A DNA stretch of 5,944 bases. It comes from JAMBLL01 sp036985935. GTDB lineage: Bacteria > Actinomycetota > Acidimicrobiia > Spongiisociales > UBA5794. Below are positions 1 to 5,624 of the stretch, one piece after another (position 1 is the first letter of the stretch; each line of letters starts with the position of its first letter). Under the pieces are notes generated by a model that had not been told where the DNA came from, did no database searches, and was given only the letters and a program-made list of their open reading frames with translations. A program made the position numbers and the translations under genes. The stretch lies in NCBI GenBank assembly GCA_036985935.1, contig BTQP01000116.1, positions 1 to 5,944 of the forward strand, given 5' to 3'.

Positions 1-2
1 AT

Positions 3-308
3 TGGAAGGCAGTGTTCTACGAGCAACGTGCCAAAGGGATGCAGCTGTGGGCAGAGCCGTTCGTCCCCCTCCGGCTGCCCAAGATCTTCAACCTGCGTCG
101 GGATCCGTTCGAGCGTGCAGATGAGAATGCGAACGTCTATTGGGACTGGCTGCTCGACCACATTTTCGTGATGTACCCGATGCAGGCCCTTGCCGCCGAA
201 CAGATCCAGTCGTTCGCCGAGTTCCCCCCACGGCAGAAACCGGCGGCCTTCAACCTGGACTCGGTGCTCGAGGCCATGGATGACGCCGGTGGTGGCGGAC
301 TCCACTGA
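3..308 (+). CDS. Sulfatase (arylsulfatase-like), C-terminal end only
   Basis: This reading frame is open from the left edge and stops at TGA 306-308, giving about 101 residues. It begins WKAVFYEQRAKG and continues with MQLWAEPFVPLRLPKIFNL, RRDPFERADENANVYWDW and a hydrophobic stretch around DHIFVMYPM. This pattern, a substrate-contacting 'EQR..G...WAEPF' strand followed by 'P.IFNLRRDPFERAD', is typical of the C-terminal subdomain of arylsulfatases in the alkaline phosphatase superfamily, which hydrolyse sulfate esters. The formylglycine-generating CxPxR site and the metal-binding residues lie in the N-terminal part, outside the window, so activity cannot be judged. A GTG at 12 lies inside the conserved domain and is not the true start. 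The gene runs toward the tRNA-like repeat, whose hairpin at 412-440 could end its transcript. It probably belongs to a neighbouring island or to the host chromosome rather than to the operon at 905-4947. The family call is fairly secure; the substrate is unknown. Confidence 0.8.
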   Translation, partial: WKAVFYEQRAKGMQLWAEPFVPLRLPKIFNLRRDPFERADENANVYWDWLLDHIFVMYPMQALAAEQIQSFAEFPPRQKPAAFNLDSVLEAMDDAGGGGLH

Positions 309-361
309 GACGCAAGAGTAACTGACGCGATACCGGACCTGGTTCGCACGCGGCAGTCTCC

Positions 362-411
362 TCGTCTTACGGATCAGAAGGTTGGGGGTTCGAGTCCCTC
401 CGGGCGTGCCA
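362..411 (+). pseudogene. tRNA-Arg(ACG) 3' fragment, 5' half missing
   Basis: From the anticodon loop onward the parts are clear. The loop TTACGGA at 367-373 has T33 and anticodon ACG at 369-371. The 3' anticodon strand TCAGA is at 374-378, the variable loop at 379-383 and the T arm at 384-400, with stem GGGGG/CCCTC and loop TTCGAGT. The 3' acceptor strand CGGGCGT is at 401-407, the discriminator G at 408 and an encoded CCA at 409-411. The expected 5' anticodon strand (TCTGA) is replaced by TCGTC, which does not pair. No D arm or 5' acceptor strand (expected near ACGCCCG) lies upstream, where the sulfatase ends at 308. It therefore cannot fold into a functional tRNA. It is most likely the 3' end copied at integration of a mobile element. 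Confidence 0.8.
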
Positions 412-440
412 GAGAAACCCTTGCAGTGTAAGGGTTTCTC
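412..440 (+). terminator. Hairpin terminator following the left tRNA fragment
   Basis: GAGAAACCCTTGC (412-424) pairs with GTAAGGGTTTCTC (428-440) around an AGT loop. The 13-bp stem includes one G-T wobble. It starts directly after the CCA and is followed by TTGTTG, only modestly T-rich. Such a hairpin is where a tRNA transcript would normally end, and the equivalent hairpin in the right repeat keeps its pairing despite base changes. It could also stop transcription from the upstream sulfatase gene. Confidence 0.65.
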
Positions 441-615
441 TTGTTGAAGTGTGCAACTGTTGCAGAGTCGCATCGAAAAATCTTGGTCGGTTGAGATGTC
501 GCTGAAGCACTCGACTAGCTTGCCCGTTGAGCGGCTCGGCGCTGTGGGTCGGATGGTCGCTTCAGGAGATTCGCAGCACCGTGGGTAGAGATGCCTCAAG
601 CACAACACTGGCTCT

Positions 616-903
616 CTATTGGCTAGTCATCCGGGCTCGCTCGCGTCCGTTCGCGAGACGACCGCGGACGAACTGGCTCGATCTGGATCGATACCGCTCT
701 CGGTGTTCGCTAACCGTTGCGACCGACTCGACAGATCCGTGCAGATAGGTCCGAACGGTGATGCCTACGTCAGCGTGACCCAGCCGTTCAGAGACAGTCG
801 CTACGTCGGCCCCGGCTAGAAGCATGAGCGAAGCGTGGGTGTGACGTAGACCATGGAGACGCGTGATGCGTTCGGACTTATCAGCGGAGCGAGGCCACCG
901 ACG
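616..903 (-). pseudogene. Tyrosine recombinase (integrase) C-terminal remnant
   Basis: The minus-strand frame that stops at TAG 616-618 can be read back to the in-frame stop at 916-918. It encodes ITRLHGLRHTHASLMLLAG, then DVATVSERLGHADVGITVRT, then YLHG. This matches the end of the tyrosine-recombinase catalytic domain: the HxxR box (HGLR, 844-855), the later His of ERLGH, and the nucleophilic Tyr of RTY at 745-747. About 43 residues follow the Tyr. The box I Arg, the core-binding domain and the arm-binding domain are absent. Coding similarity fades upstream of about 870, and LicD begins two bases past 903, so the gene was cut at or near this junction. The ATG at 825 lies inside the catalytic motif and is not a real start. 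An intact family member would have roughly 350-420 residues. Its position 205 bp from the left repeat suits an element integrase. It would be catalytically dead. Confidence 0.82.
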
Positions 904-904
904 G

Positions 905-1822
905 CTACTCCTCCGTCAGGACGAAGTATCGGCCTTCTGACTGCTCGGGATCTGGTCGGTAGACGGACGACCCTCCGGGTGTCATGGACTCCTCGTAGAG
1001 GACTTCCTCGTGTCCGTTGACTGTGACGGCCACGGCATAGGTGTCCGGCCCGGGAAGATAGAATCGTGCGACGCCCTTACGGTTCGTCTTGGTCTGGTTC
1101 AGACCCGCAACAAGTACGCCAGCTCCGGATACAGGTTCGTCTTTCGCGTCTAGCACGAGGAGCCTGGCAGTCTTGCCGGGAGCGAACCGGACCGCCAGGA
1201 ACTGCCTTAACCGTCCAGGCCGACCAGGAACGATGCCCTTCGGCATCGCTTCGAGCACGTCCTTTTCGTAGCCGACCTGCTTAGGTGTGCCCCAATCGGG
1301 GCCGTATTTGTACTGCAGGTAATCATCTGGCGGGTTTGGCACTTGAAACGTCGTTCCGAGGAAGTCCACACCCTGAAGCTCCTTGAACAGGCTGACTGGG
1401 AAGGGCACGCCTGGGTAATGGGCGATGGTGCCCTTCACAACCCGGTAGCACTGCCAGTCGATGCGGATGCGGTACTTGAAGATCTTCACGGCCGTGTAGA
1501 GGCCGTCATGCAGTACCTCGACGTAGCATCCTTTTGCCCGCAGCGATTCCACGGCTGGGCCGATCATGTCCTCGGAAAAGCCGTGCATGTCGATGATCGA
1601 GCCGAGGTCGAGGTCGTCGTCCCAGGGTATGAGCGCCTGGTCTCGCACCGCGCCGAGACACGTGCCCTGTCGCAGAAAAAAGACAATGCCGTGCTCATCG
1701 AAGACTGCTTTTGCCTCCAACAGCAGTTTCTCGCCGTCGCGAACGTCCATCGGAGGGATGGTGCGCTCAAGCTCGGCCATAAGGGCGGCGTTTTCGGCGT
1801 CCGATAATTCCATGTTGCTCAT
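905..1822 (-). CDS. LicD-family phospho-group transferase with C-terminal beta-sandwich domain
   Basis: This gene encodes 305 residues. Residues about 32-200 form a LicD domain: RQGTCLGAVR at 51-60, IPWDDDLDLG at 65-74 with the acidic cluster D68-D70 and D72 expected to bind metal, and YKYGPDWGTP at 171-180. LicD proteins have a nucleotidyltransferase fold and transfer phosphocholine or similar groups from CDP donors to glycans. No signal peptide or membrane segment is visible, so it probably acts in the cytoplasm. Residues about 216-280 (LLVLDAKDEPVSGAGVLVAG, then T..NRKGVARFYLPGPDTYAV) resemble a carboxypeptidase-regulatory-like or transthyretin-like beta-sandwich, an unusual partner for LicD that may bind glycan or protein. 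The ATG at 1820-1822 directly follows the TAG of the upstream gene, suggesting translational coupling; ATG at 1811-1813 is a possible alternative start. The acceptor polymer is unknown. The LicD call is firm and the second domain is moderately supported. Confidence 0.85.
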   Translation of the reverse strand: MSNMELSDAENAALMAELERTIPPMDVRDGEKLLLEAKAVFDEHGIVFFLRQGTCLGAVRDQALIPWDDDLDLGSIIDMHGFSEDMIGPAVESLRAKGCYVEVLHDGLYTAVKIFKYRIRIDWQCYRVVKGTIAHYPGVPFPVSLFKELQGVDFLGTTFQVPNPPDDYLQYKYGPDWGTPKQVGYEKDVLEAMPKGIVPGRPGRLRQFLAVRFAPGKTARLLVLDAKDEPVSGAGVLVAGLNQTKTNRKGVARFYLPGPDTYAVAVTVNGHEEVLYEESMTPGGSSVYRPDPEQSEGRYFVLTEE

Positions 1823-3706
1823 CTACGTAGCTGCTATGAGTTCGCGCGAAAGAACCGACGAAAGCGCCTTGACCAAGCGACGGTTCTCTTCAGGCGTGCG
1901 CGCGGCGATCCGAACGTATCGGTCGGCGTCGGGCATGCTCTTGCCGGCGCAGTCCTTGATGAGGATGTTGTGTTCTACGTACACCCTGCGCGCCGTCTCG
2001 GGCCCGGAGGCCGAGGGGTCCGTCAGCCTGCAAAGGACGAAGTTCGCATCGGGCCTCACGGGCTCTATGCCGGGGAGCGCCAGTAGGTCCGCATACAGCT
2101 CGGCGGTGTCGGCGCGGATCAAGTCACAGCTTTCGAGGAATTCCGTCCGATAGCGGCCGACGGTACGCAGGAATTCCTCGGCGAGTCCATTGATGTTCCA
2201 AATCGGCAGGCAGCTTCGGATGGCCCGGATGAACTCTCGGTCCGCGCTAAGGAGATACCCGATGCGCAACCCGGCTATCCCGAAGACCTTACTCAGGCTC
2301 TTTAGTACGACGATGTTCGAGCACGCTTCGACCATGTCCTCGACGCTGCCGGCGCTCCCGCTGCGGGAAAACTCAATAAACGACTCATCCACGATCAGGC
2401 GACAATCGGCTTCCTCCAGCCGGTGGGCCAGCCGGATCACTTCGTTCCGACCCACAGACACCGCGGTCGGGTTGTTCGGCGTCACGACTACGGCGGTATC
2501 CGAGCCCCAGCGAGTCGCTGAGTCCGCGAACGCGTCGACATCGAGCTCGAAGGTGGCCGTCTCAAGCGGGAACCGATTGAGACGTTCCGGGCGGACGACT
2601 TCTTCGTACTCGTTGAACGAGGGCGTCGGAATCGTGAGGCGTTCCATGAACTGGTTGCCTAGCACCTTGATGAGTTCGGCACCGCCGTTGGCGACGGCGA
2701 GATGGTCCGGATTGACGCCAATCCAATCCGCGACAAGCCGGGCCAGTTCCTTCTGCCCCACCGGGTAGTTTGTGACGACCTCGTTCAGGTCATCGTGAAA
2801 GACATCGAGCATACGCTGCGGCGGGAAGTACAAATTGTAGAGGTAGGAATGGTCGGTGATGCCGTAGCGCCAGTACGAGCCGTGCAGCTCTTGGATGCGG
2901 TCGAACTGGGCGTCGCGATCGAGAAAGAGGAACTCCGCGGCGTCGAGGTCGCGGTGGTCATCGATCTCGTACCAGCGACTCTCGGATACATCGACGGCAG
3001 CGAAATCCTTCAATGCGCCTTCAGCTACGGCATCGCGGAAGATGTTCTCGTAGTAGCTGTGGACATCACCAGCCTCTATGGCAGCGCAAAGGCGCGGGAC
3101 GATGTGCTCCCTGAGCGCCTGCTCGCGCAGCAAGTAGATGTTGACCGTCTTGAACGCGTCGTTCGGGTCGAACGTGGGTCCCTGCTCGGATCCGAGCACG
3201 AAGGTCGCAATCATGTGCCCTTCGGTCCGGCGAACAACCGTGCCGGAGAGGGGCGGGTGAAAGGGCGCAACGGCGGCGCTACTACCCGGAACCGAAACCA
3301 ACGCCGCAATAACGTCTGGGTCGAATGCAACGTCAGCTTCGAGTAGCAGAACGTCCTCGTCGAGGTACTTTCGGGCATCCCATAGCGAGCGGATGTTGTT
3401 CGTGGTGTCGAAGTCCGGCGCGTCGACGTATCGGATGTCAACGTCGGCGAATCGTGAGCCGACATGGTCGCGGACGGCTTGGCCCTCGTACCCGACCACG
3501 ATGACGGCCTCGGCAACGCCATTCGTCGCGAGGCCTCGGAGTGCGCGCTCCAGCAGTGGTTCGCCACCCACCTCGACCAAGCACTTCGGCATGTTCGAAG
3601 TCAGCGGTACGAGGCGGCTTGCTTTGCCCGCGGCCAGAATGACCGCACGGCGAACGGCCCGGCGTTGGTCGGGGTCCGGATCCGGCCTGACGCGGTTTCG
3701 CCCCAC
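1823..3706 (-). CDS. Fusion: LicC-like nucleotidyltransferase plus HisC/CobD-like PLP enzyme
   Basis: This gene encodes 627 residues in two enzymes. Residues about 20-260 are a sugar-nucleotidyltransferase-type domain: VILAAGKASRL (22-32), MPKCLVEVGG (39-48), TTNNIRSLWDAR (101-112), LLEADVAFDP (121-130) and WYEIDDHRDLDAAE (245-258). The NNI.SL and WYEIDD blocks resemble LicC/PntC cytidylyltransferases, so CTP activation of a small phospho-amine or phosphonate is likely. Residues about 285-620 are a fold-type I PLP enzyme like HisC or CobD: NYPVGQ (313-318), NGGAELIK (340-347), TPNNPT (409-414), VDESFIEF (439-446), LKSLSKVFGIAGLRIGYL (468-485) with Schiff-base Lys473, and YVRIAART (597-604). 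The DESFI.F block leans toward CobD-like decarboxylases, but aminotransfer is equally possible. The GTG start has GAGGCGG upstream, and other in-frame starts would cut the nucleotide-binding loop. It begins 29 bp after the upstream stop. PntC of phosphonate pathways has a similar architecture but carries a class V transaminase. The exact substrate is unknown. Confidence 0.85.
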   Translation of the reverse strand: MGRNRVRPDPDPDQRRAVRRAVILAAGKASRLVPLTSNMPKCLVEVGGEPLLERALRGLATNGVAEAVIVVGYEGQAVRDHVGSRFADVDIRYVDAPDFDTTNNIRSLWDARKYLDEDVLLLEADVAFDPDVIAALVSVPGSSAAVAPFHPPLSGTVVRRTEGHMIATFVLGSEQGPTFDPNDAFKTVNIYLLREQALREHIVPRLCAAIEAGDVHSYYENIFRDAVAEGALKDFAAVDVSESRWYEIDDHRDLDAAEFLFLDRDAQFDRIQELHGSYWRYGITDHSYLYNLYFPPQRMLDVFHDDLNEVVTNYPVGQKELARLVADWIGVNPDHLAVANGGAELIKVLGNQFMERLTIPTPSFNEYEEVVRPERLNRFPLETATFELDVDAFADSATRWGSDTAVVVTPNNPTAVSVGRNEVIRLAHRLEEADCRLIVDESFIEFSRSGSAGSVEDMVEACSNIVVLKSLSKVFGIAGLRIGYLLSADREFIRAIRSCLPIWNINGLAEEFLRTVGRYRTEFLESCDLIRADTAELYADLLALPGIEPVRPDANFVLCRLTDPSASGPETARRVYVEHNILIKDCAGKSMPDADRYVRIAARTPEENRRLVKALSSVLSRELIAAT

Positions 3707-3735
3707 TACGACCGCCTCGCCATGAGGCTCATTAC

Positions 3736-4947
3736 CTATGCCTCCGCTCCGGCGGCAGCCACCGAGCGTTTGACTGGGTTCGACGTGGTGAAGTACTCAC
3801 GCAGGCGGTCGATGCCGTCGTTGTAGCGGTCGTTGCAGAACGCTAGTCGCAGATCGTGAGGGACGCCGAAGTCCGTCCCCGGAACGACAGCCACGTGGAT
3901 CTTCTGGAGGATATCCCTCGCCAGTTCCTTCGATGAGGCGAAGCCGTGGTCCGCGTTCCACGCTTCGCAGCGCAGGATGGCATAGAAGCCGCCCTCAGCG
4001 GCAATCGGCTCGCACCCTGTGCCTTGGAGCCGCTCCGTCGTGTACTCCGCCCGCGACCGGTAGACGCTCGTGAGATGGGCCGGACTGTCCTCGTCCGCCA
4101 GCGCAGTGATCATCCCGTGCTGGTAGCAGGGGTCGGTGCAGAGCAGCGTGTGTTGCTGGATGACTCTCAGGTTGGCCTGCAGCTCCTCGGGGAGGATGGC
4201 GAAGCCGACGCGCTTCGTGTACATCCGATAGCCCTTGGAGAAGCTATTCGTCACGATTGTCATGTCCCGCCGCTCCGGGAACAGCGCCAGCGACGAGCGG
4301 AACTCGTCATAGAACATCACATTGTTGTAAATCTCGTCGTTCAGGATGTACGCATTGCCATCAACGATGTCGTAGATCTCCCGCATTTCGTCGGGCGTGA
4401 CAATGTTGCCAATCGGGTTGCCAGGCGAGTTGATCACCACCAGCGACGTCCGTTCCGGCGAGAAGCTCCGGCGGAACGAGTCCATATCGACGCGCTTGCT
4501 GTCGATGTCGATGTCGTAGAACTTGACCGTTGCGCCAGCGAGCGTCGCGCAGTACATGTAGAGGGCGTAATACGGGCGCGGGATCATGATCTCGTACTGG
4601 GACCCTGACACGAGCTGGAATATGTTGCGGAAGATGGGCGAGGTGCCGGTATTCACGATGACCTGGTCAACAGATACGTTTGCGTTGTGCTTTCGGCTGT
4701 AGAACTCGGCGATGGCCTCGCGGAGCTCCGGAAGTCCCTCTGGATAAACGCGACGCACGAAGTCCGGGCTCCGAAGCTTTCCCACCATCTCATCCAACAC
4801 GGCTGCGGGCATCGGCAGCTCTGGCACACCGATCGTGAGCTTTAGGACATCGGCGCCGGTTTCAATCAGCTCATCGGCTAGTTCGTCGAGGACGAACATT
4901 TGAAACTCAAGGTCATTCGGCATTAGATCTCTGATTGTGCGCGGCAA
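3736..4947 (-). CDS. Class I/II PLP aminotransferase, aspartate-aminotransferase fold
   Basis: With a TTG start at 4945-4947 the protein has 403 residues, normal for the family. Landmarks in order are LKLTIGVPELP (35-45), VYPEG (67-71), NTGTSP (99-104), NSPGNPIG (173-180), LNDEIYNN (202-209), SFSKGYRMYTKRVGF (235-249) with Schiff-base Lys238 and phosphate-binding Arg246, VVPGTDFG (354-361), and DLRLAF with carboxylate-binding Arg367. It should transfer an amino group between an amino acid and a keto acid or keto-phosphate. The frame stays open to ATG 5044-5046, but that extension is Arg-rich and unlike family N-termini. TTG 4947 has AGGA eight bases upstream and gives the usual N-terminal helix; ATG 4921-4923 (395 residues) is the other good candidate. 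It is the first gene of the operon, 29 bp before the fusion gene, so it probably supplies or processes the amine made there. Making serinol phosphate from dihydroxyacetone phosphate, as in Campylobacter capsule synthesis, is one option but not proven. Confidence 0.85.
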   Translation of the reverse strand: MPRTIRDLMPNDLEFQMFVLDELADELIETGADVLKLTIGVPELPMPAAVLDEMVGKLRSPDFVRRVYPEGLPELREAIAEFYSRKHNANVSVDQVIVNTGTSPIFRNIFQLVSGSQYEIMIPRPYYALYMYCATLAGATVKFYDIDIDSKRVDMDSFRRSFSPERTSLVVINSPGNPIGNIVTPDEMREIYDIVDGNAYILNDEIYNNVMFYDEFRSSLALFPERRDMTIVTNSFSKGYRMYTKRVGFAILPEELQANLRVIQQHTLLCTDPCYQHGMITALADEDSPAHLTSVYRSRAEYTTERLQGTGCEPIAAEGGFYAILRCEAWNADHGFASSKELARDILQKIHVAVVPGTDFGVPHDLRLAFCNDRYNDGIDRLREYFTTSNPVKRSVAAAGAEA

Positions 4948-5440
4948 GCTTGCATTCCTATGTTGGTACGACTCGCCGGGGAAATCCGGCGCCGTTCTTG
5001 CCCAACATACACGGATCCGACGACTCTCCCGCCGCGATAGGCGCATGTGGCGTCGCAGGCGCGCCCGATGACGGTTGATTGGGCCTCCCTTGCCGATCCT
5101 CTAGAATCGCCGCGACATGGAGAGCCTCGCTAATCCCGAGATGTGTCTTCCCCGCAGGCGTACCTCTACCGGGCTGGCGACCCTGCTTACACCTTGGTGG
5201 GCACCTCGGAAGGTTCGAGCGGCACACCACGCATGACGGCGCATGCGCGCACCTGGAGACCGCCGGACCTCACAGTGTTACCACCCCGAAATTCTGGGTT
5301 TCATCTTGGTTCGGTTCCGTTCGACGGTCGAATCGGCAGGCCAAACGCCCTTGACCTGCGGACCGACAACTCTGCAGAACCTGTGCTGTGTAACACATCT
5401 AGGGTTATCGGCTCCAAGCGGGGCAAGGGTTTCCAGCCCT
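4948..5440 (-). promoter_or_regulatory. Leader region of the aminotransferase-NTP transferase-licD operon; no gene seen
   Basis: About 490 bp separate the first operon gene from the right repeat. The operon promoter must lie here or further upstream unless transcription enters from outside, but I could not find a convincing -35/-10 pair. TATGTT near 5008-5013 on the minus strand fits a -10 box loosely, without a good -35. Short frames on both strands have poor codon composition and no recognisable motif. One minus-strand frame contains PAGKTHLGISEA, which looks faintly like an IstB Walker A loop, but nothing else of that family is present. Small dyads occur at 5239-5248 (GCGCATGCGC) and 5320-5332. 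Confidence 0.35.
5320..5332. repeat. Short perfect dyad TTCGAC-G-GTCGAA
   Basis: Two perfect 6-bp inverted arms flank a single G, about 110 bp left of the right tRNA-like repeat and upstream of the operon. Odd-length dyads of this type often bind dimeric regulators or recombinase accessory proteins, but there is no second copy or neighbouring regulator gene to support a function. It may be chance. Confidence 0.3.
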
Positions 5441-5445
5441 TCTCT

Positions 5446-5495
5446 TCGTCTTACGGATCAGGACGTTGGGGGTTCGAGTCCCTCCGGGCGTGCCA
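5446..5495 (+). pseudogene. tRNA-Arg(ACG) 3' fragment, second copy
   Basis: The anticodon loop TTACGGA lies at 5451-5457 with ACG at 5453-5455, followed by TCAGG, the variable loop, T arm GGGGG-TTCGAGT-CCCTC (5468-5484), acceptor strand CGGGCGT, discriminator G and CCA (5493-5495). The base before the loop and the four preceding bases (TCGTC) cannot form the anticodon stem. The A-to-G change at 5462 would further weaken a normal TCTGA/TCAGA stem. No D arm or 5' acceptor strand lies upstream, so it is not a working tRNA. Confidence 0.78.
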
Positions 5496-5496
5496 C

Positions 5497-5523
5497 AGGA
5501 GTCCTTGCACCGCAAGGATTCCT
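5497..5523 (+). terminator. Hairpin terminator following the right tRNA fragment
   Basis: AGGAGTCCTTGC (5497-5508) pairs with GCAAGGATTCCT (5512-5523) around an ACC loop, a 12-bp stem with one G-T wobble. Compared with the hairpin at 412-440, two stem pairs have changed on both sides (A-T to G-C and C-G to T-A), keeping the fold. The tail CTCGTTG is not a classic T run, so its termination strength is uncertain. Confidence 0.6.
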
Positions 5524-5624
5524 CTCGTTGAAGGCCTGTGGCTTGGCGGAGTTTGGTCAGCGTTGTTGGTCGAGCGCCGATTTCGCGTCTCTTGCCACGT
5601 TATACGCCCCAAAGCCTGGGAGTC

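Larger units (their letters stand above)
357..449 (+). repeat. Left direct repeat (att-like): tRNA-Arg 3' end plus hairpin
   Basis: This 93-bp stretch matches 5441-5533 without indels. Over the first 55 bp, up to the CCA, I count three differences, at 361, 378 and 380. The rest holds a hairpin with several changes, and both copies end in GTTGAAG. The similarity also includes a short block 5' of the tRNA part (TCTCCTCGTC here, TCTCTTCGTC in the right copy). That block does not belong to a tRNA and is probably element-derived. Position and content fit a displaced attachment site left by a tRNA-targeting tyrosine recombinase. Which copy corresponds to attL or attR cannot be decided without the intact tRNA locus. 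Confidence 0.75.
412..5495. mobile_element. Putative integrative element or island unit bounded by tRNA-Arg 3' repeats
   Basis: Two direct repeats of a tRNA-Arg 3' end (357-449 and 5441-5533) lie exactly 5,084 bp apart. Between them are a tyrosine-recombinase remnant close to the left repeat and a three-gene minus-strand operon. Tyrosine recombinases commonly integrate into the 3' half of tRNA genes and leave direct repeats from the anticodon loop to the 3' end, which is the layout seen here. The boundaries given run from just after the left CCA to the end of the right CCA. The element has no intact integrase, no excisionase and no replication or transfer gene, so it appears immobile by itself or is a satellite or decayed island. 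Recombination between two tandem elements could also have produced this structure. That it is an element is inferred; the repeats and the integrase fragment are seen directly. Confidence 0.6.
5441..5533 (+). repeat. Right direct repeat (att-like): tRNA-Arg 3' end plus hairpin
   Basis: This is the second copy of the 93-bp repeat, in the same orientation as 357-449 and offset by exactly 5,084 bp with no gaps. The tRNA part matches at 48 of 50 positions (5446-5495 against 362-411). The shared block upstream of the tRNA part (TCTCTTCGTC) is again not tRNA sequence. Beyond GTTGAAG the two flanks diverge. This copy is the natural right boundary of the unit carrying the operon. Confidence 0.75.

Noticed and set aside
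357..411. Functional tRNA-Arg gene
   Set aside because: The anticodon stem cannot pair, and no D arm or 5' acceptor strand exists upstream.
452..464. Small dyad TGCAA-CTG-TTGCA after the left repeat
   Set aside because: Five-base arms are expected by chance. There is no second copy or context supporting a recombinase arm site.
1566..2153. Long plus-strand frames antisense to the operon (also 2190-2768, 2702-3346 and 3946-4608)
   Set aside because: They are shadows of the GC-rich minus-strand genes, Ser/Arg/Val-biased in composition and without domain motifs.
3706..3732. Short start at ATG 3730-3732 or 3721-3723 before the fusion gene
   Set aside because: Both are in a frame that ends after a few codons at TAG. 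The GTG at 3706 is the start that leads into the nucleotidyltransferase domain.
4948..5046. N-terminal extension of the aminotransferase to ATG 5046
   Set aside because: The added residues are Arg-rich and unlike family N-termini, and a better ribosome site (AGGA) precedes TTG 4947.
4958..5230. Minus-strand 90-codon frame with PAGKTHLGISEA, resembling an IstB-type Walker A loop
   Set aside because: Only about ten residues look similar. The residues before and after do not fit IstB, and no IstA, terminal inverted repeats or other IS21 parts are present.
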